DNA from: Faucicola osloensis_C
GTDB taxonomy: Bacteria; Pseudomonadota; Gammaproteobacteria; Pseudomonadales; Moraxellaceae
Assembly: GCA_019353055.1 (NCBI GenBank)
Contig: JABAHL010000004.1
Location: forward strand, 1-64,000
Reading direction: 5' to 3'
DNA: 64,000 nt
Of the stretch, positions 24,634 to 33,982 are shown one piece after another. Below the pieces are notes generated by a model that had not been told where the DNA came from, ran no database searches, and was given only the letters and a program-made list of their open reading frames with translations. The position numbers and the translations under genes were made by a program. Positions within the stretch are counted from its first letter, which is position 1, and each line of letters opens with the position of its first letter.

Positions 24634-27390
24634 TTACTCTTCCACCCATTTGCCTTTACGATAAACCAAGGCAAATTTAGTCGCTTTGCCGTCTTTTTCT
24701 GAGCCGATATATTGCTCGGCATTTTTACGGCTCCAACGCAAAATCGTTGGATTGCCCTCATTGTCAGTATCTGGCGCGGTAAATAAATACTGGAATTTAT
24801 CTTCCAACTGATCTTTTATCGCACGTAACTCTGACAGTTTTGGTGGGCGCGTCTCTCGCACTTTGGGAAATTTTGACGCTGCCAAGAATAACCCTGCTGC
24901 CCCTTCACGCAAAATATAATGGTCATCAAATTTTTGCGACTTGAGGTCTGGCATAGGGATTGCGGTCATGCGTGGCGGCGCTGCATCGCCATTTTTGAGC
25001 ACTTTACGGGTATTATCACACTGCTGACAGGCAAAATAGGCACCAAAACGCCCAGTTTTGAGCACCATTTGCCCATCGCATTTATCACAGGGTATGGTAG
25101 GCACATCATCATTGCCTGCGGTTTCAAAGACGCCTTTTTCTAATAGATAGCCATCACAGTCAGGATTGTTACCACAGACATGGAGTTTTAACCCGCCATC
25201 GACGATATACCCATCCATCGCGGTATGGCATTTCGGGCAGCGTTTTTTCTCAAGGAGCGCTTGGATTTCGTCGTTGTTGTCCGCGTCGTCCTCACCGAGA
25301 TGTTGGCTCTCTTTACTGGTTTGGCTATGAAAGGCTTCTACAGGCATCAAGTTTTTGGTGCCTTTACAACGCTCTTTGGGGGGTAAATTATAGCCGGTAC
25401 AACCCAAAAACACCCCTGTTGAACCGGTACGGATCTGCATTGGACGCTGACATAAGTCACAATGAATATCTGGGACATCGGTTGGGTCATTGGGCTTCAT
25501 GCCGTCTTCGTCTTTGGCACGCTCTAACTTGCCTTTAAAATCGCCATAAAAATCATCCAGCACTTTTTTCCAGTTTTGCTGACCTTCAGCGACTTCATCT
25601 AGGTTTTCTTCCAGCCCTGCAGTAAAAGTATAGTCCATCAAATGCGGAAAGCTGTTAACCAATCTGTCAGTGACAATATCACCCATTTTTTCGGCGAATA
25701 AACGTTTGTTTTCTACCTTGACATAACCACGTTCTTGAATGGTTGAGATGATAGCGGCATACGTGGACGGACGACCAATCCCACGTTTTTCCAGTTCTTT
25801 GACTAAGCTCGCTTCAGTATAGCGTGCCGGTGGCTTGGTAAAATGTTGGGTAGGCTCGATACTATCGACCACCAATTTTTCCCCAATTTTTACATCAGGT
25901 AATAGATTGTCTTCATTTTTGGCCGGGGGCTGTACTTTGGTGTACCCATCAAAGGTCATCACGCGACCTTTGGCTCTAAGCTCAATCTCACCGGCATTGA
26001 CAATCAACGTCATGGATTGGTACTGCGCAGGTGGCATCTGACACGCCACAAACTGGCGCCAAATCAGCTCATATAGGCGCTGGGCATCGCGCTCCATGTC
26101 TTTTAGCGAGGCAGATTGCACCAAAACGTCTGATGGGCGAATCGCTTCGTGCGCTTCTTGGGCGTTTTGCTTGTTGCCATACACATTGGGCGATGTTGGG
26201 ACATATTTTGCGCCGTATTGCTTGTCAATAAAGCCGCGCACACTGGTGAGTGCATCCGCTGACAAAAAAGTACTGTCGGTTCTCATATAAGTGATATGAC
26301 CAGCTTCATACAGGCGCTGAGCCAGCATCATGGTTTTTTTGACCGGAAAACCAAGGCGGGTACTTGCGGCTTGTTGCAGTGTCGAGGTGATAAAGGGTGC
26401 AGACGGTTTTGATTGGGTGGGTTTTTCTTCCCGATCTGCTACGATAAAATCTGACTGTTCAAGCAATGCAACAACCGCATTGGTCTGTTCTTCGTTTTTT
26501 AGTTCAAGGGGTTTTCCCGCTTTTTTTACCGCTTCTAAGCGAATGGTCTCTTGTTTGGCTTGCTGACTGTGGGTATTGCTGTGGATTTCCCAATACTCCA
26601 CTGGGGTAAAAGCACGAATTTCACGTTCACGCTCCACCACTAGACGCGTGGCGACAGATTGTACTCGCCCTGCCGACAGTCCGCGCGCTACTTTTTGCCA
26701 TAGCAATGGCGATACCATGAAACCAACGACACGGTCTAAAAATCGTCTAGCTTGCTGCGCGTTGACACGGTCATAGTTGAGCTTGGTGGGGCTTTTAAAG
26801 GCATTTTGAATCGCGTTTTTGGTGATTTCGTTAAATACCACGCGGCTGTATTTGTCATCACTGCCACCGATAACTTCTTTGAGATGCCAGGCAATCGCTT
26901 CCCCTTCTCTATCCAAGTCGGTTGCAAGATAAATTTCTTTGGCGTCTTTGGCGAGGGATTTTAATTCTTTAATGACTTTAACTTTGCTGGGTAGAATTTC
27001 ATAATGTGCCACCCAGTCGTGCTCGGGGTCAATGCCCATACGACGTACCAAGGCTTGCTGCGCTTTTTGCTCTTTGGTGAGTTTGGTATCCGACTTATCG
27101 TCGGTTTTTGCTGCGCCAGAACCCGACACAGGTAAATCACGCACGTGCCCCACACTAGAGCGAACGATAAAATCATTTCCCAGATACTTATTGATGGTTT
27201 TGGCTTTGGCAGGGGATTCCACAATCACCAAGGCTTTGCCTTGCCCCGACGTTTTAGGCGTTGTTTTTGATGCTTTTGATGCGGCTGTTGATTTGGGCGC
27301 GGCGGCTTTTTCGGCGGCTTTGGTGTCTGTTTTTGTATTAGCCGTATCCGTGGTTTTGGTTGACTTTCTCGCTGTCGGTGTTTTACTCAT
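24634..27390 (-). CDS. topA: DNA topoisomerase I
   Basis: A 918-residue type IA topoisomerase that relaxes negative supercoils. The TOPRIM domain starts at residue 52 (KALVIVESPAKAKTI) with the acidic triad DLDREGE (158-164). The catalytic Tyr368 is in TYMRTDST. Three C-terminal zinc-ribbon modules contain CDLC, CPKC and CDKC, the last two with their second Cys pairs in CGNNPDC and CQQC. The first 50 residues are a Lys/Thr/Ala/Asp-rich low-complexity tail with no counterpart in E. coli TopA. It is the last gene of a parA-unknown-topA cluster; 47 bp separate it from the unknown gene. Confidence 0.96.
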   Translation of the reverse strand: MSKTPTARKSTKTTDTANTKTDTKAAEKAAAPKSTAASKASKTTPKTSGQGKALVIVESPAKAKTINKYLGNDFIVRSSVGHVRDLPVSGSGAAKTDDKSDTKLTKEQKAQQALVRRMGIDPEHDWVAHYEILPSKVKVIKELKSLAKDAKEIYLATDLDREGEAIAWHLKEVIGGSDDKYSRVVFNEITKNAIQNAFKSPTKLNYDRVNAQQARRFLDRVVGFMVSPLLWQKVARGLSAGRVQSVATRLVVEREREIRAFTPVEYWEIHSNTHSQQAKQETIRLEAVKKAGKPLELKNEEQTNAVVALLEQSDFIVADREEKPTQSKPSAPFITSTLQQAASTRLGFPVKKTMMLAQRLYEAGHITYMRTDSTFLSADALTSVRGFIDKQYGAKYVPTSPNVYGNKQNAQEAHEAIRPSDVLVQSASLKDMERDAQRLYELIWRQFVACQMPPAQYQSMTLIVNAGEIELRAKGRVMTFDGYTKVQPPAKNEDNLLPDVKIGEKLVVDSIEPTQHFTKPPARYTEASLVKELEKRGIGRPSTYAAIISTIQERGYVKVENKRLFAEKMGDIVTDRLVNSFPHLMDYTFTAGLEENLDEVAEGQQNWKKVLDDFYGDFKGKLERAKDEDGMKPNDPTDVPDIHCDLCQRPMQIRTGSTGVFLGCTGYNLPPKERCKGTKNLMPVEAFHSQTSKESQHLGEDDADNNDEIQALLEKKRCPKCHTAMDGYIVDGGLKLHVCGNNPDCDGYLLEKGVFETAGNDDVPTIPCDKCDGQMVLKTGRFGAYFACQQCDNTRKVLKNGDAAPPRMTAIPMPDLKSQKFDDHYILREGAAGLFLAASKFPKVRETRPPKLSELRAIKDQLEDKFQYLFTAPDTDNEGNPTILRWSRKNAEQYIGSEKDGKATKFALVYRKGKWVEE

Positions 27391-27437
27391 GTTGGGTTCA
27401 CAAAATCATTAAAAAGGGTAAGTTAAAATACGAAAAG

Positions 27438-27938
27438 TTAGTTATTCTGCACCAATTTGGCATAATCATGCAATTTACTTTTTAACATGATTAGGTCTTT
27501 TTCGGTGGTTTCAAGTTCTGATTTCATGCCCAGTTGGCTATTTTCTTGCCAATAAATACACACAAAATTGGCTTTACAGCTTAAACCTTTAACGGTTGTT
27601 GCGATGGATGCCGGTAAATCAACCTCCCGATTATCGAGCACAAAATTGGCGGGATAATGCCCGGTAAAGGGTCGCCATTTGCCCTCAATCACCTGATAAT
27701 CACAGGGGCGCATCTGCGCGTCTTCAATCACCACGCCGTATTGCGCCATCATGCCTTTACCGCGTTCGCCTGTATCGCCCATAATCCAATCAGGGCATGT
27801 GACCAGTTTTGGCTGCACGCCCACGCGTCTGGCTGCCATGCGCAGATTATCACGCATGGTCTCGCGAGCAGAGGGTTTTAACCCCATGACACTACCGATA
27901 ATAAACACCCCGATGGCGATGGCTATCCATATTCCCAT
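27438..27938 (-). CDS. Unknown membrane-anchored protein between parA and topA
   Basis: A 166-residue protein of unknown function. A single N-terminal membrane segment (IWIAIAIGVFIIGSVMG, about 3-19) is followed by a basic stretch (RETMRDNLRMAARRVG) and a soluble domain with motifs CPDWIMGD, RGKGMMAQYGVV, a KWRPFTGHYPANFVLD block and three cysteines. The C-terminal 30 residues form a probable helix or short coiled coil. The basic residues just after the membrane segment favour a cytoplasmic domain. It lies eight bases after parA and 47 bp before topA. I recall similar proteins only as Moraxellaceae hypotheticals. A role linked to chromosome handling is inferred from position alone. Confidence 0.65.
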   Translation of the reverse strand: MGIWIAIAIGVFIIGSVMGLKPSARETMRDNLRMAARRVGVQPKLVTCPDWIMGDTGERGKGMMAQYGVVIEDAQMRPCDYQVIEGKWRPFTGHYPANFVLDNREVDLPASIATTVKGLSCKANFVCIYWQENSQLGMKSELETTEKDLIMLKSKLHDYAKLVQNN

Positions 27939-27946
27939 TGATTATA

Positions 27947-28702
27947 TTACTCGTACCAGCTGCTATTTCTGGATTTTTTAGATGACGTTTTTGCTTCAGT
28001 TTTGGTGTCAGCTTTGTTTTCGGCTTTGGCGTCAACTTTGTCAGTCGGCTGCGGCTCGGAAGCTAGCATATCCATAATCGGCTGCCACTGGGCTTGAATG
28101 TCTCGATACGGTTTTTGGCTTTTATCAAAAATCGTCAAGCCGCGCTCTGCCAACGCTTGATAAATACTACGCTCAGATAGCCAAGCCAGGGGCTGCTGCC
28201 CAATATCAGCAAAATACGCCATCAGTTTTTCGGTCGGCTCATTGTCCTGCATCAATTGACTACGCACGCGATTGGCAACCAGATAAATATCGACTTTGCC
28301 TTTGCGAATACGTTTGATGTCTTCTAGGCTTTTTAAAAAGCGTTTGGTACTGTCAATATCAAAAAAAGCGGGCAAAACAGGAATTAAAATCGCCTTACAT
28401 TCGGCAATCAGCTGCTCGGCTTTAGTGCCTGATAACGCACCTGGGGCATCAATAATCAGCCAGTCGTTTTTACCCAAGGTTTTTGGGATATCACCTATAT
28501 CATTGCTATCGCGCCAGTCAATACCGATAATGGCAGGTACGTCCCCTGGGCGCATTTTTAGCCACTGTAGGCTTGATTTTTGGGGGTCTGCATCTGCCAA
28601 TGCCACTGTTTTGCCTTGGTTTGCCAATGCCGCCGCTAGACTTACCGCAATCGAGGTTTTACCACATCCCCCTTTTTGATTGGCGATTAAAATTTTTTGC
28701 AT
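27947..28702 (-). CDS. ParA family ATPase
   Basis: A 251-residue P-loop ATPase of the ParA/MinD group. The deviant Walker A motif KGGCGKTS lies at 10-17, with both signature lysines, followed by ALADADPQKSSLQWL and WLIIDAPGAL. ATG 28702 with a GGGTGAGGG ribosome site is preferred over GTG 28711. The body resembles small ParA-like proteins that occur without a ParB partner, and no parB or parS site was seen here. The last 35 residues are a Lys/Ala/Asp/Thr-rich tail ending KKSRNSSWYE. Head of the parA-unknown-topA cluster. Not the main chromosomal parA, which is usually beside parB near gidB. Confidence 0.85.
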   Translation of the reverse strand: MQKILIANQKGGCGKTSIAVSLAAALANQGKTVALADADPQKSSLQWLKMRPGDVPAIIGIDWRDSNDIGDIPKTLGKNDWLIIDAPGALSGTKAEQLIAECKAILIPVLPAFFDIDSTKRFLKSLEDIKRIRKGKVDIYLVANRVRSQLMQDNEPTEKLMAYFADIGQQPLAWLSERSIYQALAERGLTIFDKSQKPYRDIQAQWQPIMDMLASEPQPTDKVDAKAENKADTKTEAKTSSKKSRNSSWYE

Positions 28703-28943
28703 GACCCTCACCCTGTTGATAAAAAATTAATGCAATATCACCACATTAACTCAAAATTTTGACCCTGTTAATTTGACGCTATTCATTTGGTTGTATTAAG
28801 TAGCCTAACAAAATTTTAACCATTGATAAATGCTTTTATATAAATAATCTGCTAAATTAAAAAATATCAATTCATTAACGGTTTAATCGGTTTAGCCAGT
28901 TTTTGACTGGCTAATAGCGACCGTAAACCTCAAAGGTGCTACC

Positions 28944-29594
28944 ATGACGATGCTTTCATTCATAGAGACCTATCACCCAGCAACCACCTCAAAAAAACTG
29001 CTTGGACTGTTTGCTGTTACTGCCTCGATGACAGGTTGTGCTACCTTGGGCGGCGGATTAACACCCACTCAGTGCCAACAAAGCAATTGGCAAACCATTG
29101 GTTATCAAGATGGTTTACTGGGTCGCAGTCAAGATTATATTCAAAAGCATATCAAGCAATGCGCTAAAGCTAATGCCACCCCCAACCAGCAACAGTGGCG
29201 ACAAGGTCGTGAAGCAGGGTTAAAACGTTATTGCACGCCGCTACGCGCTTATCAGCTGGGGCGTGAGGGCTACGATTACAATGATGTCTGCCCACAATCG
29301 ATGACGCTTGATTTGTTAAAAGCGCATGACGAAGGTTATCTCAACTACCAACGTGAGCAAAGGCTAAATCAACTGTGGTACAACACCGATCCATTTTGGG
29401 GCTCACCCTTTTACGGTAGTCGTTTTGGTGGTTGGGGCGGTTTAGATAGAGGCTCACGTCCGTATTATCCACGGAGTGTACCTAACAACCGCCACCCAAA
29501 ATATAGTGATACCCATCAGCCTACATCAAGCCAACCTGTAGCGCCTCGCCCTATTACCCCTAGCAATGATGCAACCATAGGTTCAAACAAATAA
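28944..29594 (+). CDS. DUF2799 domain lipoprotein
   Basis: A 216-residue lipoprotein. The signal peptide ends in SMTGC, with the lipid-modified Cys at about residue 32. The central region (about 42-130) matches DUF2799: a Cys followed by NWQTIGYQDGLLGR, a second Cys, QGREAGLKRYC, LGREGYDYNDVC. The family contains repeated GxxxGL-type turns and conserved cysteines and has no known function. The C-terminal third is Gly/Trp/Tyr-rich, then Pro/Ser-rich, a likely flexible tail. Monocistronic; a terminator follows at about 29726. Confidence 0.8.
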   Translation: MTMLSFIETYHPATTSKKLLGLFAVTASMTGCATLGGGLTPTQCQQSNWQTIGYQDGLLGRSQDYIQKHIKQCAKANATPNQQQWRQGREAGLKRYCTPLRAYQLGREGYDYNDVCPQSMTLDLLKAHDEGYLNYQREQRLNQLWYNTDPFWGSPFYGSRFGGWGGLDRGSRPYYPRSVPNNRHPKYSDTHQPTSSQPVAPRPITPSNDATIGSNK

Positions 29595-29725
29595 TCGCAA
29601 CTAAGATAAAAAACAACGCGACGAACTTATCGTGAAATTTTGTTTTGAAATCTTGTTGCGCAATCTCGTTTAGCGATACGACTTGCGGCGTAACGACAAT
29701 AATTTACAGGTTAAAACTAAAAAAG

Positions 29726-29755
29726 AAGTTCGGGTGTATTTAACCGAACTTTTTT
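29726..29755 (+). terminator. Terminator after the DUF2799 gene
   Basis: AAGTTCGG (29726-29733) pairs with CCGAACTT (29744-29751), 10-nt loop, flanked by an A run and a T run; it could also stop ttcA transcription from the right. The stretch 29595-29725 between the stop codon and the stem holds nothing recognisable. Confidence 0.75.
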
Positions 29756-29851
29756 ATTAAACCAGTAGCTTATTAAATCAACCGTTTATCACCTCAATAG
29801 CTTAACCCATTACAGCAACCAAAATATCCATGTGCTTGACCCGCTTGGTTA

Positions 29852-31072
29852 TCAAATCAAAGGATTGATTGTCGGTATTTTTTGGCTCTCAGCGTTTTGG
29901 CTGGCGTTGGATTTTTGAGGCGCTTTGTTTTTTTGAGGCGCTTTGTTTTTCTGAGATTTGGTGGGGTCAAAGGTTTGCACATCAGGTGCAGTTGGCACTC
30001 CTTTTTGCTGAAGCTGCTCATCAATCTGCCCCGCTTGGATGTTTTCCCCTTCAAATACACGGATATGCTCATCACGCTTTAACTGCAAATTTTCAAAGTC
30101 AAACAACTCACGGTCAGCGAGCTGTGACGGTGCGACATTTTGCATCGCGCCGAATATCGAATCCAAGCGATTCGGGTATTGCTGATCCCATGCGCGCAGC
30201 ATGTCATTAATTATCGCCCGTTGTAGGTTTTCTTGGCTGCCACACAGGTTACAAGGAATAATCGGAAACTGCTTGTAATTGGCATATTTGATAATGTCTT
30301 TTTCTTCCACATACGCAAGCGGACGAATCAAGATATTTTGCCCATCATCCGATAGCAGTTTTGGTGGCATCGCTTTGAGACTACCGCCGTGAAATAAATT
30401 TAAGAAAAATGTCGCCATGATATCATCACGGTGATGACCCAGTGCCACTTTGGTTGCACCGATTTGTTTGGCAAATCCATATAACGACCCACGGCGCAGA
30501 CGTGAACACGCAGAACAGTAAGTTTTACCTTCTGGTACGATTTGCTTGACCACGCTATAGGTGTCTTTTTCTAAAATATAATACGGAATGCCATGCTTGG
30601 TCAGATAGTTGGGCAAAATATCTTCAGGGTAATCAGGTTGCTTTTGGTCAAGATTGACGGCAATCACATCAAACTGAATCGGTGCTATTTTCTTTAAGAA
30701 CAATAAAATATCCAGTAAGGTAAAACTGTCTTTACCGCCTGAAATACACACCATAACCACATCACCGTCTTCAATCATGTTGTAGTCACGAATCGCCCAA
30801 GAGACCAGCTTACGCAATTTTTTTTGCAGCTTACGAAAACGTGCGGATTTGATGTCATCGCCTTGGCTGTCAGCATTGGCATCGCCCAAGGTTTGCTGCG
30901 CCTCATTGTTTAACGCTTCGTTTAACGCTTCATTGTCTAAAGCATCATTGTTTGACGCCTCATCATCCCAATCATTATCATCAAGCCCATCTATGTTACT
31001 ATCTAATAGCTGGGGATTTAATTCAACGGCAGACATGGCTGCTACCGGGCTTACAGAATTGTTTGATTGCAT
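29852..31072 (-). CDS. ttcA: tRNA 2-thiocytidine synthetase TtcA with extended termini
   Basis: A 406-residue PP-loop enzyme that converts C32 of certain tRNAs to 2-thiocytidine. The ATP-binding motif SGGKDS is at 111-116. The 4Fe-4S cysteines are in TYCSACSRLRRG and IPCNLCGSQEN. The family core (about 75-340) is conserved, but E. coli TtcA is about 310 residues. The extra length is an acidic N-terminal tail with repeats of Asp-Asn-Glu-Ala-Leu (about 40-60) and a C-terminal Lys/Gln/Asn/Pro tail with repeated KNKAPQ units. The true start could be internal, near residue 72, but the only Met choices are at the far N-terminus (1 and 13). Both tails are encoded by short DNA repeats. Confidence 0.92.
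   Translation of the reverse strand: MQSNNSVSPVAAMSAVELNPQLLDSNIDGLDDNDWDDEASNNDALDNEALNEALNNEAQQTLGDANADSQGDDIKSARFRKLQKKLRKLVSWAIRDYNMIEDGDVVMVCISGGKDSFTLLDILLFLKKIAPIQFDVIAVNLDQKQPDYPEDILPNYLTKHGIPYYILEKDTYSVVKQIVPEGKTYCSACSRLRRGSLYGFAKQIGATKVALGHHRDDIMATFFLNLFHGGSLKAMPPKLLSDDGQNILIRPLAYVEEKDIIKYANYKQFPIIPCNLCGSQENLQRAIINDMLRAWDQQYPNRLDSIFGAMQNVAPSQLADRELFDFENLQLKRDEHIRVFEGENIQAGQIDEQLQQKGVPTAPDVQTFDPTKSQKNKAPQKNKAPQKSNASQNAESQKIPTINPLI
29918..29957 (-). repeat. Tandem repeat in the ttcA 3' end
   Basis: A unit of about 20 bp containing TGAGGCGCTTTGTTTTT occurs twice (approximately 29918-29957), encoding the repeated Lys-Asn-Lys-Ala-Pro-Gln tail of TtcA. Because the unit is not a multiple-of-three artefact visible elsewhere in the gene, copy-number change could alter the tail. 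Confidence 0.55.
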
Positions 31073-31208
31073 AAGATACCTAACTGATGATAAACCAATA
31101 AATAAACCTATGAGGACGCTTCGGCTATCAACGACGCGTCATTTATTGGAAAAATTGCAAATAAAAAAAGCATTTAACGTAAGGCAGACCAACCCCTCAC
31201 AATAAATG

Positions 31209-31242
31209 CTTGATTGAGCGTATCTCTTGATTGAGCGTATCT
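31209..31242. repeat. 17-bp perfect tandem duplication upstream of ttcA
   Basis: CTTGATTGAGCGTATCT occurs at 31209-31225 and 31226-31242, in the gap between the AI-2E permease gene and ttcA. Confidence 0.9.
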
Positions 31243-31337
31243 ATAACCGCCTATTAGATAGAAAACGCCTATCACATAGTCAGCTATTATACGGTAAAAT
31301 TACGCGCTTGTAGTCATTTGAATGACATCTTGCTGTT

Positions 31338-32564
31338 TTAGAAGATATTTTTTATCCGCGTCATCCAACTGGTATTTTCTTTTTTCATTTGCTCCTTGAT
31401 TTGTTTTTGTTGTTGCTCAAGCTTGATATCCATCAGATTTTTTTCTTTAAATAGACTATATTGGGCATCGCCTTTATAAAACTCAGTTTCACGGTAACTG
31501 TCATACGCATGTTGGAATAGCACATTGAGCACAGCGGCGAGCGGCAAAGCAATCAGCATACCTGCAATGCCTGCCAGTGCCGCCCCTGCCAGTACCGCAA
31601 ACATCACCCACAGCGGAGATAAACCAATTTTATCACCCAACAATAACGGCTGCAAAACATAACCTTCAACCGCCTGCCCTACCATAAAGGCACCGATAAT
31701 AAGCAGTAAATGCACCCAGTCCACGCCAAATTGAAACAGCCCTGCAATAATCGCCGCAATAAAGCCAAGAGTAAAGCCAAGATACGGCACAAAACTTGCG
31801 ATACCCGCCATCATACCGATGATAAGACCGACTTTAAGTCCAATGAGTTGCAGTTGCACCGCATACACCATACCAAGCAGCACCATTACCAGTAGCTGAC
31901 CTTTGATAAATGACATCAACGCTTCATCACTTTCTTTGGCGATACGATAGACCGATGGAATATAACGGTTAGGAATCATATGACGCATCTTTACCAAGCG
32001 CTCATCCCAATTATATAAAAAATAAAACATCAAAATCGGCACCAGTACCACAATGCCCGCCACGTTGATTACATTCATGCCTGATAGCATTAAATTGGTA
32101 AAAAATGAACGCGCATCGGTGATATTGTAGTTTTCTTTGAGAAAATCGACCAAGCCTTTGGACATATCACGTACTTGCATGGCAGGCAAGCGTATCGGCG
32201 TGTGAGAACGCACCCAACTTCGAAACGTATTGTTATAATAGTCAATCGCCGTTGGTACATACTTCCATGCCGACTGCAACTGCTCCCAAACCAGTGGAAT
32301 GAGCCACCAAAGTATCAATCCAATCATCAGCGCAGTGGACAAATATACCAGCAAAATCGCCACCCAGCGGCGAATGTGCGCCTTGTCCTGTAATTTTTGT
32401 ACCAGCGGATTAATCGCATACGACAAAATAAATGCTACCAAAAATGGCAAAATTACCGATTGCAATTGATAAATGATATAGCCTATTGCAACCAAAAATA
32501 GCGATATAAATACCCGTTTGAAAAACACATCTTTCGTAAATCGATAAGGGGATGGGTTGTACAT
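31338..32564 (-). CDS. AI-2E family permease (PerM/TqsA-like)
   Basis: A 408-residue inner-membrane protein of the AI-2E transporter family (PF01594), with about eight hydrophobic segments in the usual pattern: a pair at about 17-60, one at 60-90, one at 160-185, then a cluster from 215 to 345. The C-terminal LSPLWVMFAVLAGAALAGIAGMLIALPLAAVL stretch is diagnostic. Family members export diverse substrates (for example AI-2, or Na+/H+ antiport in some cases), so the cargo is unknown. A charged C-terminal tail is Lys/Gln-rich. ATG 32564 has a GAGG ribosome site. Divergent from purM, the usual arrangement in Acinetobacter and Pseudomonas. Confidence 0.88.
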   Translation of the reverse strand: MYNPSPYRFTKDVFFKRVFISLFLVAIGYIIYQLQSVILPFLVAFILSYAINPLVQKLQDKAHIRRWVAILLVYLSTALMIGLILWWLIPLVWEQLQSAWKYVPTAIDYYNNTFRSWVRSHTPIRLPAMQVRDMSKGLVDFLKENYNITDARSFFTNLMLSGMNVINVAGIVVLVPILMFYFLYNWDERLVKMRHMIPNRYIPSVYRIAKESDEALMSFIKGQLLVMVLLGMVYAVQLQLIGLKVGLIIGMMAGIASFVPYLGFTLGFIAAIIAGLFQFGVDWVHLLLIIGAFMVGQAVEGYVLQPLLLGDKIGLSPLWVMFAVLAGAALAGIAGMLIALPLAAVLNVLFQHAYDSYRETEFYKGDAQYSLFKEKNLMDIKLEQQQKQIKEQMKKENTSWMTRIKNIF

Positions 32565-32879
32565 AGGTTCCTCAAAAAAGCCAAATACGCCAAAAATATA
32601 AGGGGAATGTCAAATAAAAGACGGTCACTGCCATCGTTGTATTTTTGACTAATTTTAGGTAATTTGACAAAAATAGATAGCGCAAACTGCACAACTCATA
32701 CAAATATTTAAAGCTATGTTATAACGCCCTATCACATTTGTGGGGTTAGAAGGCGTCATCAACGATAAACAGCCCAATATTAGCCAGCTAGGAAAGCGAT
32801 GGATTATTTTTCTTTTTGATGGGAATTTGGGTATAATGCGCGTATTACTTTTCCCAATGATTCTGGCGATAGGAAGACC
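32565..32879. other. Divergent promoter region between the permease and purM
   Basis: A 315-bp gap with promoters for both directions. The clearest element is TATAAT at 32832-32837 for purM. A 78-codon minus-strand open frame crosses it, but it lacks family features. Confidence 0.55.
32832..32837 (+). promoter_or_regulatory. -10 element of purM
   Basis: A consensus TATAAT 43 bp upstream of the purM start codon. The -35 position is T-rich and weak. A PurR-like palindrome was not recognised. Confidence 0.4.
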
Positions 32880-33926
32880 ATGACTACACAACCCACTTCG
32901 TTAAGTTATAAAGATGCTGGCGTCGATATCGATGCTGGCGAAGCGTTAGTTCAGCGCATTAAATCAGTTGCCAAAGCAACTAGCCGCTCTGAAGTCGTCG
33001 GTGGTTTGGGTGGATTTGGCGCCTTGTGCCGTATTCCGCAAGGCTATAAATCTCCTTTATTGGTCTCAGGGACTGATGGTGTCGGTACCAAACTTAAACT
33101 GGCTTTACAACTTCAGCAGCACGACACCATTGGTCAAGATTTGGTCGCGATGTGTGTCAATGACCTGCTAGTCTGTGGCGCCGAGCCGTTATTTTTCTTG
33201 GATTATTATGCCACAGGAAAACTGGACGTCGATACCGCAGCAACGGTTATCAGTGGTATCGGTGACGGCTGTAAATTGGCAAATTGCGCGCTCATCGGTG
33301 GCGAGACGGCTGAAATGCCGGGTATGTATCAAGATGACGACTATGATTTGGCAGGTTTTTGTGTGGGCGTCGTCGAAGAGTCGGAAGTTATCACGGGTAA
33401 AAACGTTGCCAACAGTGATGTGTTAATCGGTATCGCCTCTAGCGGCGTGCATTCAAATGGTTACTCACTGGTGCGTAAAGTCATTGAAGTCAGCGGTGCC
33501 GATGTTGCCACCGAACAATTAGACGGCAGAGCATTAAAAGACGTGTTGATGGCACCGACAAAAATCTATGTCAAAGCCATTGGACAACTGCAAAAAACCT
33601 TGGGCAACGCAAGCTTGCATGCGATGGCGCATATCACCGGTGGCGGCTTGACGGAGAACCTACCACGCGTATTGCCCGACCATTTGGCGGCGCAAATTGA
33701 TGTGAATTCTTGGACATTCCCGCCTGTGTTCCAATGGCTTCAGCAAAAAGGTCATATCGAGCAGATGGAAATGTACCGCACCTTTAACTGTGGCGTGGGT
33801 TTTGTGGTCGTGGTACCGGCAGATAAAGCAGACCAAGCCATTGATTTACTCAATGAGCAAGGCGAAAGCGCATGGAAATTGGGTGAAATCGTTGAAAGAA
33901 CAGGTGATGCGGTAACCTATCGCTAA
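32880..33926 (+). CDS. purM: Phosphoribosylformylglycinamidine cyclo-ligase
   Basis: A 348-residue enzyme that closes FGAM to aminoimidazole ribonucleotide, step five of purine synthesis. It has the AIRS fold: SYKDAGVDIDAGEALV at the start, SGTDGVGTKLKLA for ATP and metal binding, MCVNDLLVCGAEPLFFLDYYA, GGETAEMPG, and HITGGGLTENLPRVLP near the C-terminus. Length is standard. ATG 32880 has an AGGAAG ribosome site. purN follows on the same strand after a 148-bp gap that contains a terminator, so the two are neighbours but may not be fully co-transcribed. Confidence 0.97.
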   Translation: MTTQPTSLSYKDAGVDIDAGEALVQRIKSVAKATSRSEVVGGLGGFGALCRIPQGYKSPLLVSGTDGVGTKLKLALQLQQHDTIGQDLVAMCVNDLLVCGAEPLFFLDYYATGKLDVDTAATVISGIGDGCKLANCALIGGETAEMPGMYQDDDYDLAGFCVGVVEESEVITGKNVANSDVLIGIASSGVHSNGYSLVRKVIEVSGADVATEQLDGRALKDVLMAPTKIYVKAIGQLQKTLGNASLHAMAHITGGGLTENLPRVLPDHLAAQIDVNSWTFPPVFQWLQQKGHIEQMEMYRTFNCGVGFVVVVPADKADQAIDLLNEQGESAWKLGEIVERTGDAVTYR

Positions 33927-33982
33927 TTTTATCAGTGACTCGACTCATTAGGGTATTTTACTATTGGACTATTTTTTCATTA

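Noticed and set aside
32655..32891. 78-codon minus-strand frame upstream of purM
   Set aside because: It overlaps the purM start and promoter region and lacks conserved features.
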